Origin: Zopfochytrium polystomum
Lineage: Eukaryota; Chytridiomycota; Chytridiomycetes; Chytridiales; Chytridiaceae
Reading direction: 5' to 3'
Assembly: GCA_025765615.1 (NCBI GenBank)
Contig: JAIVFJ010000009.1
Span: 434,001 to 498,000, forward strand
DNA length: 64,000 bases
Part shown: positions 50,421-59,687 of the stretch, in pieces
How the letters are laid out: every line of letters begins with the position of its first letter
How positions within the stretch are numbered: the stretch's first letter is position 1
Translations under genes and position numbers: made by a program
The notes under the pieces: generated by a model
Seen by the model: the letters and a program-made list of their open reading frames with translations, nothing else
The model's database searches: none
What the model was told of the DNA's origin: nothing

Positions 50421-51912
50421 ATGTTTCCAAGCAAGATATTACAAAGTGGAAAATGGCCGAAAACCAAAAATAAGAAATAAATTTACGACGCAAAGGCGGG
50501 AAATGAAAAAACGCATGGTCCGACAGACAGACTGTGTATGCAAAATAACTGAAAAGCAGGGCCGAAAAGCGCAGCTGGCTTGGTGGCGGAGAGGGGGCGG
50601 GTCTGGTCTGTCTGCGGCTCTTTCTCTTGGCATTGCCGCCAGCTCGGCAGAGAGCAAGAAGAAAAGCAAAAAAACAAGCGTTGGATTGGTGCCGAAAGGC
50701 TTTGTCTCTCTCTCACCCTCTCTCACTCTCTGTCTCTTCTCTCTCCCTCCTCATGACAAGAGCAGGAAGACAGCTCTTCATTTTGAACGAGGAAGCCCCA
50801 TGACCAATCATCATGTGGCGCGCGCGCCGTTCGAAAAAAAGGAGGAAAAGAGAGACCACAAAACCTCCAATCAGATTTTCGGAGTGCGTGGTTCCTGGAT
50901 GGAATGAATTGGGCCCGAATGCGCGTACCAATCAAAACGTTGCGCGCAGTATTTTCTTCACATTGGAATCAGATTGGATGCATGAACGTGAAATGAAACA
51001 CCCGCTTGGCCACAAGCGAGAGAGAGAGAGAGACCGAGACGGCTAACAGCAGCGTGCTGGTCGTCTGCACCACATTTATCCCCCGGGTAGCTGGCTCTGG
51101 TCTTTGTCTCTCACTCATACGCACATCTCTCTCTCTCTCTTTCTCTCGTCCGCGCCACCACGGCAAGAATGAGAAAGGGCGATCACGAGAATGTTCATCT
51201 CCGAAGTGGGCATTCCTTGTAAAAGGGAGAGAGTTAAGTATACCGCAAAGCAAGCAAAACGGTGTGAAGTCGGTTTCACATTCAGAAAATAGTCCACCTT
51301 TCTACCTGTTTCTTTTGTGCTGTGTGCCGGTGTGCTGCTGTGTTGTCTGTGTGCATTGCTTGGGGATGTGTGGCGTATTTGTGGGGTGAGCTTGGCCTTT
51401 CGTGCCCGCGCCACCACCGCGCCTCCCGCTTCACGCACGCCGCGCCGCACCGGACAGAAAAAAAAAAAGAAAAAAAAAACAAAAAACGCACGAATCGGGG
51501 TGTGGTGCACTTCATTTTGTAAACAATGGGTGTTGTTGGTGTCTGCTTGTGTGTGTGTGTTCTGTTTGCTGGTTTCCCTATTTGTTGATTGCTTGTTGTT
51601 TGTTTGTTTGTTGTTTGTTTTGTTTGTTTGGCGGAAGTTTGTTTTGTTTGTTTTTTTTGCTTGTGCAATCCCGGTGCGCGCATAAAATGCTTGTTGGCAA
51701 TCATATCATTAAAAGCACGCGGCGAAAAAAAAAAAAAAAAAAAAAAGAAAGATAAGAAGAAAAAAATGTTCGAGAACCAAACAAGCATTGACCCGCGCGT
51801 GCAAGCGGTCGGTGTTATGTTTGATGGCGGTTGAGGTTGACGCAAACATTCACAAACAAAGAAGCAGTGATTGCGCGGGAAGCGCGGGGGACACAGGAAA
51901 AGGGCGCAGAGA
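50421..51912. other. Intergenic region, no recognised gene
   Basis: Mixed A-tracts, TTTG repeats (51600-51660) and CT tracts (50705-50755, 51125-51150). No exon with credible coding character was found on either strand. Confidence 0.45.
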
Positions 51913-51977
51913 TGGGGAGAGAGCGGGAGAGAGCGGGAGAGAGCGAGAGAGAGAGAGAGAGCGAGAGAGAGAGAGAG

Positions 51978-52035
<58 letters not shown>

Positions 52036-52159
52036 AGAGAGAGGAAAGACGAAATCCGCGGTTTCCGCGCCACCCGGGGCGTTATCAACCTTGTTGCGGC
52101 TGCACCTGGCGGCCCATCGCGAAATTCTGCCTATTCTTTAATTCTCCCTCTCTCTTCTC

Positions 52160-52196
<37 letters not shown>

Positions 52197-52225
52197 ATCT
52201 CTGTCCCTCTCTCCTCTCTTGGTTT
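51913..52225. repeat. Long GA tract and facing CT tract
   Basis: A nearly pure GA repeat (51913-52045, with regular GAGC interruptions at its start) is followed about 100 bp later by a CT repeat (52145-52225). The two are inverted with respect to each other and could pair as a large imperfect hairpin or form triplex DNA. Confidence 0.8.
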
Positions 52226-52399
52226 TTGCAAACACTTGTGCGGCAGGGCTGACAAGCCCCACGTTACAGGTGGGTGGGTTCCTCGCCGTCGTTGAGGGAG
52301 CAGGGTACATCACAAATTTCCTCGATCCTCTAAGAGGCAGCCAGATTTGGTTGTAGGCCTGATGTTTCCTGGCACTCGTGTTGTCTCATGTAATTGGAG

Positions 52400-52714
52400 T
52401 GTTATGAATCACCCTCCAGAACCCTCTGGAACCGTCTGGAAAATTTCTTCCTGGAACTTTCTGTAACTTTCTGGAACCTTCTTTGCCTTCCTGACTTGTC
52501 TTGTTGTTGTCATTGGTATCATTGGTATCATTGGTATCACTAGTAATTGTCCTTTCTGAAACTGTCCTTGAGCTTTGACAATGAAGACTCTCAAACAGCA
52601 TAAATGGGGGATGGGGGACCTGTCTCATCCCTCAAGTGAATTATTGTTTCCAACACAATCATCACTCCTCTTAGCTCCTTGTCTGCCTTGCCCTGTCCTG
52701 CCCTGTTCCTGACA
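52400..52714 (+). mobile_element. Solo LTR of the chromovirus family (opposite orientation)
   Basis: A 315-bp copy reading TGTTATGAATC to CCTGACA on the plus strand, so opposite to the full element. It is flanked by the 5-bp duplication TGGAG (52395-52399 and 52715-52719). Confidence 0.9.
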
Positions 52715-53603
52715 TGGAGGGTGTCTGGTAAAACCACACCACAGTCATTTTGTTTATGAGGAGATCTAAAAAAGGAGTTTGCCTTGCCTTGGGGATCCCA
52801 CTTCTGTTGGAGTCGTCATTCAGGAATCTTCTTGTGCTGAAGTCGTTTGCTCCCACCCTTTCAGCCACCAGCAGGGGCTTTAGAAACCGCAATGAAGCTC
52901 AGACCACTCACATTTCTGTTGACACTGGTGTTGATGTTTCCTTGGTTTTGGTGGTCTTTACAGTGGAATACACAGTTCCCCATTACTTTGGAAAGATTAG
53001 CATGCAGATGCTCCTGGAGGGTTTGGTTATCCTTCTCAAAACTGTCGGTCTGCTTTCATCGAACTAATTTGCTCAACAGTTGCGTTTTGATTTTCGCTGA
53101 CGGTCTGCTGCTGTTTACCAATTACCTCAGGCAAAATCTTAACGCAGCGGAGCTCATCCATTAGCAACTGCCGTTCTGATTGGGTCAGTGCGCGTTGGAG
53201 TGGCGGAGAACAGCCAGTGTTTTTTTGAAGGGCGGGGATACTGAAAGAGGAGAGAGCAAGATTAGGGAGGGTGAAGGGGTGCTGAGAGGGGTCCAGGAGC
53301 GTTAGTCCAGGCCTGGTGTTGGGCGAAGGCCAAATCCACACATCAAGGGCGTCCTTTGAGACTAGCAGTAAACACCTTTGGGGAAGTTGTGATGTTGCAG
53401 TGGTGAGGGGGGGGATCCAAGTTGGGGAGGGGGCCAATTTGAGTGGAAAGGGAAAAGGCGTTGGGGGGCAGGTGGTGGTGATCAGGCCTTTGGGTTCGCT
53501 CTAAGATGGGGAGGGCCATGCTCACTGAGAGAGGAACCAAGCAGAAACAGCAGAGAGGGGAACGACAATTTCTTTGTTGCGTGGATCGCAATATCGGTGG
53601 CTG
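52715..53603. other. Region between LTR insertions, no recognised gene
   Basis: Frames on both strands are short and broken. A few stretches look weakly protein-like, such as a minus-strand KPLLVAERVGANDFSTRRF near 52880-52825, but no family is recognised. It is probably an old repeat remnant into which the chromovirus inserted. Confidence 0.35.
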
Positions 53604-53608
53604 GCAAA

Positions 53609-53961
53609 TGTCAGGAACAGGGCAGGACAGGACAAGGCAGACAAGGAACTGAGAGGAGTGATGATTGTATTGGAAACAATAATTCACTTGAGGGATGGGA
53701 CAGGTCCCCCATCCCCCTTTTATACCTTTTGAGAGTGTTCCTTGTCAAGACTCCAAGAAAGTTCCAGAAAGAGCAATTAGTAATGCAATGATACCAATGA
53801 TACCAATGACAACAAGACAAGTCAGGAAAGCAAAGAAGGTTCCAGAAGGTTCCACAAGGTTCCATGAAGGAATGTTCTAGAAGGTTCCAGAAGGTTCCAG
53901 AAGGTTCCATGAAGGAATGTTCTGGAAGGTTCCAGAGGTTTCCAGAGGGTGATTCATAACA
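53609..53961 (-). repeat. 3' LTR of the chromovirus
   Basis: 353 bp with TG...CA ends, directly next to the polypurine tract. It carries the same TATA box and GAA/TTC arrays as the 5' LTR and differs from it by a single missing G. Confidence 0.95.
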
Positions 53962-53976
53962 TCATCTCCCCCTTTT
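53962..53976 (-). other. Polypurine tract of the chromovirus
   Basis: On the minus strand the sequence AAAAGGGGGAGATGA directly precedes the 3' LTR, the normal position for the plus-strand primer. Confidence 0.85.
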
Positions 53977-56900
53977 AGGCCTCTTCTGCAACTTGGTGGG
54001 GTACCTGGTCTTGAACTCGAGCAGAAGGTCTTGGCAGTGAGTGAGGTTTGACTCAGGCTCCCAGGTGTTGTCAGCATCTGAGTAATTCCACTTAACAAGG
54101 AACTTGAGTGTCCTTCCAAACCACTTGGCATCCAAGATTTGTTCAACCTCAAATTCCTCTTCACCTTCTACCTCAACTGGAGGAGGAGGAGGAACAACTC
54201 TGCCTGGAATGGAATTGGCCACAAACTTCTCTAAAAGGCTGACATGGAAAACTGGGTGGATCTTCATGGATGCAGGGAGATCCAGCTTGAAGGTGACTGG
54301 ATTGATTTGCTCCAAGATCTTGAAAGGACCCAACTTGAGGTTGTCTAGCTTGGGACTTGGTCTTTTGGTCTGCAAGTTCTTCCTCAGAAGCCAAACTTGC
54401 TGACCCACAGCAAAGTCATGGTCCATTCTGTGAGTGTTGGCAAATCTTGAGGCATCTTCTTGGGCTTGCTTCAGAGTGGAGTCCAGGAAGGAGTTGATGA
54501 TCTTGAGCTTATGTAAGTGTGAAGCCGCAGCAGGAGCTTGGACATTGGATAGGGTCTCTTGTCCCAGAAGATCTCCTCTTGGATTGAAGCCATAGGTTGC
54601 AAAGAAAGGAGATAGCTGGGTGCTTGAGTGGAGAGAATTGTTGAGAGCAAATTCTGCCAGTGGAAGGAGGGTGGGCCAATCATCCTGTTGATAGCTGACA
54701 TAGCACCTCAAATACTGCTCCAGAGTCTGGTTTGTTCTTTCTGTTTGTCCATCAGTCTGAGGGTGATAAGCAGTTGACAGTTGAGACTTGATTCCAAGGG
54801 CTCCTGTGAGTGCTTTCCAAAATTGAGATCTGAACTGTGGTCCTCTGTCACTGACGATTGACTGAGGCAGCCCATGGAGCCTGAATATGTGCTGCAAAAA
54901 CAGGTCTGCTGTTCCTTGTGCATCTATATTCTCAGTGCAGGGGATGAAATGGGCCAACTTTGTCCTTCTGCAGATGACAACAAGGATAGAGTCAAATCCA
55001 TGGGATGGGGGCAGTTTCACAATGAAGTCCATGGATATTGATGACCAAGGGCTGATGGCAATTGGGAGGGGCTCCAGAAGTCCATAGGGCTTGTGTCTGC
55101 TGGATTTGTTTCTTTGACAGGTTTCACAGCTGCTGACATAGTTCTTGATGTACTTCCTCATGCCTGGCCAGTAGAAGTCTCTGGAAACAAGCTCATATGT
55201 CTTGTGCTCTCCTGGGTGTCCAGCTGTTGCTGCATCATGCCTTGTCTTGAGTATCTCAAGTTTTTCCTCTTCTTGGCTGATTTGAATCTTGTGAGGCTTG
55301 GGGTCCTTGGAAATAGCATTGGCCCACACACTGTCAGGAAGCAATGAAAGGTGTGTCTTGGATGGTGGGGTGAAACCATCTCCCCCTACAGGTGCAAGGT
55401 CTGTTCTTCTTGACAGGGCATCAGCCACAGTGTTAAGGTGGCCAGGAGAATAGCACAGCTTAAAGTCATACTCAGAGAGCAGTTCAGCCCACCTGGCATG
55501 CCTCTGCTTGAGCAACCTCCTTGCCCTGAAGAAGGTGAGGTTCTTGTGATCAGAATAGACAGAGATGCCTTTAGAACCAGCCAAGTAGTGTCTCCAGAAT
55601 TTGAATGCTTCCACAATTGCAAGCAACTCCTTGTCATGGACTGTGTAGTTACACTCAGCACTGTTCAGCTTCCTGGAATAATATGCCACTGGATGCAGAG
55701 GAGCAGAGGGGTCCTGAGAGCTTGGCTGGGACAGAACAGCGCCAAGGGCATAGTCTGAGGCATCAGTTTCCAAGGTGAAGGGAAGCAAGGGATCCACATG
55801 CTTAAGGAGTGGTGCACTTGTGGTTGCTGTCTTAAGAGCTAGCCAGGCTTGCTCTGCTGCTGGGGTCCATTCAAACTTGGTGGTCTTCTTGGTGAGATCA
55901 GTGAGAGGCTTGGCTATGGCAGAATAGTTGGCAATGAAGGTTCTGTAGAAGTTGCAAAATCCAAGGAAGCTTTGAACATCCTTGATGGAATTTGGAGCCT
56001 TCCATTCAAGAATAGTTTGGATCTTGTCTGGTGCCATGGAGATCCCTTTGTCAGACACAATGAACCCCAAAAACTCAATGGAGGTCTTGTGGAATTCACA
56101 CTTCTCCAGCTTTGCATAGAGGTGATGCTGTCTGAGTCTCTCCAAGACAGTCTTGACATGTCCCATATGGCTTGCAGTGTCAGATGAAAATACCAGGATA
56201 TCATCCAGGTAGACAATGACAAAAAGGTCCAGAATATCCCTGAAGATGTCATTCATCATGCCTTGGAAAATAGCTGGAGCATTGGTAAGTCCAAAGGGCA
56301 TAACCAAGTACTCAAAGTGACCGTATTTGCATCTGAAGGCAGTCTTCCATTGATCCTGGGGCTTAATTCTGACCAAATTGTAGGCACCTCTGAGGTCAAT
56401 CTTGGAAAATATCCTTGCATGGCTCAGTTTGTCCAGTAATTCAGAGATGAGAGGCAGTGGATAGCGGTTCTTGACTGTCATCTCATTGAGATCTCTGTAG
56501 TCCACACAGGGTCTCAGTCCCCCATCCTTCTTCTTGACAAAAAAGATGGGAGCTCCAGCTGGTGACTTGGAAGGTTGGATGAATCCCTTGTTCAGCATTT
56601 CTTCAATGTATTCTTGGAGGGCCTTGGCTTCTGGTGGAGAGAGGTGGTACAGTGGCTTGAAAGGTGGGCTGCAAGTTTCATCCTTGAGTGGGATTTCACA
56701 GTCATAAGGCCTCTGAGCTGGTAGCAGGTCTGCCTTGGTCTTGGAAAACACATCAGCATAAGGGAGATATTCTTTTGGTAGCTTGGATGCCAGCAAAAGG
56801 TCTGATGGGTCCAAGTTCCTGTGCTCTTCAGCAGTGGTGCATGAATTCTTGACTGGGAACTGTGATTCTTGAATCTTTGACTGAGAGTTCTGTTCTTGGC

Positions 56901-57678
56901 AAAGACTGTGAGCTGTGGAACTTGAATCTTGAATGTGGACTGTGAACTGTGGTACTTGAATCCTTGACTGTGGGTTCTGTGAACTAGAGTCTTGGCCATG
57001 ACTGTGAGCTCTATGAGCTCTACTTGAATCTTGACTGTGAACTGTGAACTGTGGAACTTGAGTCTTGGCTGGCTGTGAATCTTGAATCAAGGGCTTGAGA
57101 GCATGAGACTTGGGGGCTTGACTTGAGTTTTGGGTGACTGTTCCAATTGGTGGAGGTTGGACTTGACCAGTGACCCAATCAATGGCAGGGTTCTGGGCTT
57201 GCAGCCATGGTAATCCCAGGATGACAGAGAATGTGGGTGAGCCAAGATCCAATACTTCCAGGTTGACCATGGATGGTGGAAAGTCTTGGATGTGGAGGTT
57301 TAGCTTGGTTTCGTGGCTGATTTCCTTGAACAGAGCATGATTGGCAAAGTGGACCTTGAGGGGTGTGGATTTCTTGATGGTGGGAATGGCACAAGACTTG
57401 GCAAGGGTGGCATCAATGATGTTGCAGGATGATCCAGAGTCGATAAGGGCCTTGGTTGTGATGGTTGACTTGGGTGAGAGTTGAATCTTGACATCCATGG
57501 TGAGTTGGTGGGGCTTGGAATCTGAGGTGTTTGTGGTGCTGGTGGTGGTGATGAAACAGGGGCAGCTTGGAGGAGGGTCCAGGGAATTGCCCCTCAGTGA
57601 GCCTGGACCTGGGAGTTTGGGTGCTTCTTCCTTGGGCAGTCCTTGACAGCATGCTCCTTGGAGCCACAGTAGAAACAC
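53962..57678 (-). CDS. pol: Pol polyprotein: protease, reverse transcriptase, RNase H, integrase, chromodomain
   Basis: An open frame of 1238 codons, expressed as a Gag-Pol fusion by a -1 shift. Positions are counted from the first listed codon at 57678, which is GTG and not a start. Aspartic protease: ALIDSGSSCNII at about residue 80. Reverse transcriptase: VDYRDLNEMTVKNRYPLP to VYLDDILVFSS with the YxDD site near 490. RNase H: ETDASDYALGAVLSQ (about 636), KELLAIVEAF and YSDHKNL. Integrase: zinc-binding HPGEH and CETC (about 819-850), then the DDE core with SMDFIV (about 883), VSDRGPQF (about 944) and DGQTERTNQ (about 982). The C-terminus is a chromodomain (about 1176-1214, with LKFLVKWNYSDADNTWEPES) that would direct integration to modified histones. 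No stop or missing catalytic residue is seen. Confidence 0.95.
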   Translation of the reverse strand: MFLLWLQGACCQGLPKEEAPKLPGPGSLRGNSLDPPPSCPCFITTTSTTNTSDSKPHQLTMDVKIQLSPKSTITTKALIDSGSSCNIIDATLAKSCAIPTIKKSTPLKVHFANHALFKEISHETKLNLHIQDFPPSMVNLEVLDLGSPTFSVILGLPWLQAQNPAIDWVTGQVQPPPIGTVTQNSSQAPKSHALKPLIQDSQPAKTQVPQFTVHSQDSSRAHRAHSHGQDSSSQNPQSRIQVPQFTVHIQDSSSTAHSLCQEQNSQSKIQESQFPVKNSCTTAEEHRNLDPSDLLLASKLPKEYLPYADVFSKTKADLLPAQRPYDCEIPLKDETCSPPFKPLYHLSPPEAKALQEYIEEMLNKGFIQPSKSPAGAPIFFVKKKDGGLRPCVDYRDLNEMTVKNRYPLPLISELLDKLSHARIFSKIDLRGAYNLVRIKPQDQWKTAFRCKYGHFEYLVMPFGLTNAPAIFQGMMNDIFRDILDLFVIVYLDDILVFSSDTASHMGHVKTVLERLRQHHLYAKLEKCEFHKTSIEFLGFIVSDKGISMAPDKIQTILEWKAPNSIKDVQSFLGFCNFYRTFIANYSAIAKPLTDLTKKTTKFEWTPAAEQAWLALKTATTSAPLLKHVDPLLPFTLETDASDYALGAVLSQPSSQDPSAPLHPVAYYSRKLNSAECNYTVHDKELLAIVEAFKFWRHYLAGSKGISVYSDHKNLTFFRARRLLKQRHARWAELLSEYDFKLCYSPGHLNTVADALSRRTDLAPVGGDGFTPPSKTHLSLLPDSVWANAISKDPKPHKIQISQEEEKLEILKTRHDAATAGHPGEHKTYELVSRDFYWPGMRKYIKNYVSSCETCQRNKSSRHKPYGLLEPLPIAISPWSSISMDFIVKLPPSHGFDSILVVICRRTKLAHFIPCTENIDAQGTADLFLQHIFRLHGLPQSIVSDRGPQFRSQFWKALTGALGIKSQLSTAYHPQTDGQTERTNQTLEQYLRCYVSYQQDDWPTLLPLAEFALNNSLHSSTQLSPFFATYGFNPRGDLLGQETLSNVQAPAAASHLHKLKIINSFLDSTLKQAQEDASRFANTHRMDHDFAVGQQVWLLRKNLQTKRPSPKLDNLKLGPFKILEQINPVTFKLDLPASMKIHPVFHVSLLEKFVANSIPGRVVPPPPPVEVEGEEEFEVEQILDAKWFGRTLKFLVKWNYSDADNTWEPESNLTHCQDLLLEFKTRYPTKLQKRPKRGR

Positions 57679-58517
57679 AGTCCCTGCTGGGCCCTCCTTG
57701 TTTTCTCCTCTTGGCTCAGAGGACCCTTAGGAAGTGTCTCAACTGCATCCACTTGCATGGGTTCAGGAACTGTAAGAGCTTGAGGGACTGGGGTAGGTCT
57801 TGATGTAGTTCCTACTTGTCTTTGCTTCAGCCTCTTGGAGTAGAGTCTGTTGTCAATCTTGATGGCAAGGAGAATGTACTCTTCCAAGGTCTCAGGGATG
57901 TGCAGAGACTGGGAGAGCATGTCTTGGATAGACTCATGGAGACCATCATGGTACAGCTCCATCAGAGCTGCATCATTGTATCCAGAGTCTCTGGCTAGTT
58001 GCTTGAATTGGTTGGTGTAGGCCACACAAGATTGCTTTCCTTGCTTGATATGCTTGAGCTTGGATCTTGCTGTCCAAGATGCGTAGGGGTCACCAAAGGT
58101 AGCTTCCAGCCCCTCCCAGAGCTCTTGCAGGGTGGTGGGTGTGCTTGGGAGAGATCTGTACCATGATTGAGCTTGACCAGACAGGAGGGTGCTTGTGAAA
58201 AGAACCTTGACTTGCTCACTGGGAAATCTTGAAGGTTGGAGAAGGATGACATTCTCCACAGTGGCCATGAAGTTCCTAAGGTCTTTGGCCAGCCCAGTGA
58301 ACTTGTCAGGGCTGGGAACCTTGGGCTCTCTTGCTTGGTTGGCTTGAGGCAGGGGAAGAGCTTGATGTTCTTGTTGGTGAAGTTGTTGTTGAAGCTGGTG
58401 CTGCTGGTGAAGGACTTGTTCTTGAAGTTGGTGTGTCTGTCTTGAGAGGGCTTGTAATTGGTCCATCAAGGCTTGGAAGGCAGTTGCATCAGGGAAGGTG
58501 TTGTTTGGGTCAGACAT
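57594..58517 (-). CDS. gag: Gag protein with CCHC zinc knuckle
   Basis: A 307-residue frame from ATG 58517, 40 bp after the 5' LTR. The N-terminus is glutamine-rich and probably coiled coil, followed by a capsid-type retrotransposon Gag domain (DKFTGLAKDLRNFMATVENV, FGDPYASWTARSKLKHIKQG). The C-terminus has one zinc knuckle, CFYCGSKEHAVKDC (CX2CX4HX4C), for RNA packaging. It overlaps pol by about 85 bp in a frame one base apart. Confidence 0.95.
   Translation of the reverse strand: MSDPNNTFPDATAFQALMDQLQALSRQTHQLQEQVLHQQHQLQQQLHQQEHQALPLPQANQAREPKVPSPDKFTGLAKDLRNFMATVENVILLQPSRFPSEQVKVLFTSTLLSGQAQSWYRSLPSTPTTLQELWEGLEATFGDPYASWTARSKLKHIKQGKQSCVAYTNQFKQLARDSGYNDAALMELYHDGLHESIQDMLSQSLHIPETLEEYILLAIKIDNRLYSKRLKQRQVGTTSRPTPVPQALTVPEPMQVDAVETLPKGPLSQEEKTRRAQQGLCFYCGSKEHAVKDCPRKKHPNSQVQAH
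57615..57621 (-). promoter_or_regulatory. -1 ribosomal frameshift slippery site (gag-pol)
   Basis: Minus-strand heptamer C CCA AAC in the gag frame, a perfect X-XXY-YYZ site, eight codons before the gag stop. Slipping back one base continues directly in the pol frame (next residues LPGPGSLRG). A downstream stem or pseudoknot has not been worked out. Confidence 0.8.
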
Positions 58518-58544
58518 GATGGCAGAGAGTAGTGGGAGAGGGTG

Positions 58545-58555
58545 AAGTGAATTAT
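58545..58555 (-). other. Self-complementary primer-binding site of the chromovirus
   Basis: ATAATTCACTT on the minus strand, two bases inside the 5' LTR end. It is not complementary to an obvious tRNA 3' end but is perfectly complementary over 11 nt to AAGTGAATTAT inside the LTR (58638-58628), which lies about 35 nt after the first base of the TATA box, where transcription should begin. This is the Tf1/sushi self-priming arrangement. Confidence 0.75.
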
Positions 58556-58665
58556 GATGTCAGGAACAGGGCAGGACAGGACAAGGCAGACAAGGAACTG
58601 AGAGGAGTGATGATTGTATTGGAAACAATAATTCACTTGAGGGATGGGACAGGTCCCCCATCCCC

Positions 58666-58673
58666 CTTTTATA
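58666..58673 (-). promoter_or_regulatory. TATA box of the chromovirus LTR
   Basis: TATAAAAG on the minus strand, followed about 35 nt later by the sequence complementary to the primer-binding site. Confidence 0.7.
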
Positions 58674-58705
58674 CCTTTTGAGAGTGTTCCTTGTCAAGAC
58701 TCCAA

Positions 58706-58856
58706 GAAAGTTCCAGAAAGAGCAATTAGTAATGCAATGATACCAATGATACCAATGACAACAAGACAAGTCAGGAAAGCAAAGAAGGTTCCAGAAGGTT
58801 CCACAAGGTTCCATGAAGGAATGTTCTAGAAGGTTCCAGAAGGTTCCAGAAGGTTC
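58706..58856 (-). promoter_or_regulatory. Heat-shock-element-like arrays in the chromovirus U3
   Basis: Alternating GAA and TTC triplets spaced by exactly two bases: three units at 58706-58718, four at 58784-58801 and seven perfect units at 58824-58856. Three more follow at 58869-58881. This is the binding arrangement of heat-shock factor (inverted nGAAn pentamers), and the arrays sit upstream of the TATA box. The arrays also form a 10-bp tandem repeat, so function is inferred. Confidence 0.6.
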
Positions 58857-59220
58857 CATGAAGGAATGTTCTGGAAGGTTCCAGAGGTTTCCAGAGGGGT
58901 GATTCATAACAGCAAACAAACAACAACAAAGGGAGGACAAAGAGAGAGCATCCAAGCAGTAGACAAACTCGAGCCAAGCACCACCAAACTGTGACATCTG
59001 CTGCAGCATTGAAGCAATGGCAAGCACACCGGCAAGGGCTTTGGCAGCACAATATTTGCCCTTTCTAATTTTAGTTTTGATTAATGGAAACAATCGTTTG
59101 AAAACAGAAAGGAGGCAAAAAAGGCTATGGTGAGGACAAGAAAGGGTGTACAGTCCTCTTATAGGGAAGGGGAGTATGCTCAGCGCCAACCTCTTCAATT
59201 TGTGCCTGCTTGTGCTTTGT

Positions 59221-59573
59221 TGTCAGGAACATGGCAGGACAGGACAAGGCAGACAAGGAACTGAGAGGAGTGATGATTGTATTGGAAACAATAATTCACT
59301 TGAGGGATGGGACAGGTCCCCCATCCCCCTTTTATACCTTTTGAGAGTGTTCCTTGTCAAGACTCCAAGAAAGTTCCAGAAAGAGCAATTAGTAATGCAA
59401 TGATACCAATGATACCAATGACAACAAGACAAGTCAGGAAAGCAAAGAAGGTTCCAGAAGGTTCCACAAGGTTCCATGAAGGAAAGTTCTAGAAGGTTCC
59501 AGAAGGTTCCAGAAGGTTCCATGAAGGAATGTTCTGGAAGGTTCCAGAGGTTTCCAGAGGGTGATTCATAACA
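59221..59573 (-). mobile_element. Solo LTR of the chromovirus family
   Basis: A 353-bp copy, almost identical to the full element's LTRs (one early G-to-T and few other changes). It is flanked by the 5-bp duplication TTTGT (59216-59220 and 59574-59578). It lies only 310 bp from the full element. Confidence 0.92.
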
Positions 59574-59687
59574 TTTGTGGTTGTTTGGCAGCTTTTAATA
59601 GCCCTGGTGTACGTAATCTTCCTGTTCCAGCACTGCCATGTTGTGGAATATGTTTGAAGCTCAAGCGCCTACTGTGCCAGCACATTG

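Larger units (their letters stand above)
53609..58911 (-). mobile_element. Intact Ty3/gypsy chromovirus (LTR retrotransposon)
   Basis: The 5303-bp element reads on the minus strand and is flanked by the 5-bp target duplication GCAAA (53604-53608 and 58912-58916). The LTRs are 53609-53961 (353 bp) and 58558-58911 (354 bp). By eye they differ only by one extra G near the edge, which implies a very recent insertion. Between them lie the primer-binding site, gag, pol with protease, reverse transcriptase, RNase H and integrase plus a chromodomain, and a polypurine tract. Both genes appear open, so the element may be able to move. The pol domain order and the chromodomain place it in the chromovirus branch of Metaviridae. 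Confidence 0.97.
58558..58911 (-). repeat. 5' LTR of the chromovirus
   Basis: 354 bp with TG...CA ends. On the minus strand U3 contains arrays of alternating GAA/TTC triplets, then a TATA box, then the self-priming sequence near the expected start of R. Confidence 0.95.

Noticed and set aside
51788..52356. Open frames encoding long Arg-Glu repeats
   Set aside because: They are direct translations of the GA microsatellite in all frames.
58644..58829. A 61-residue plus-strand frame repeated at each chromovirus LTR
   Set aside because: It lies in the non-coding strand of every LTR copy, varies with LTR indels and crosses the HSE-like repeats. It recurs only because the LTR does.
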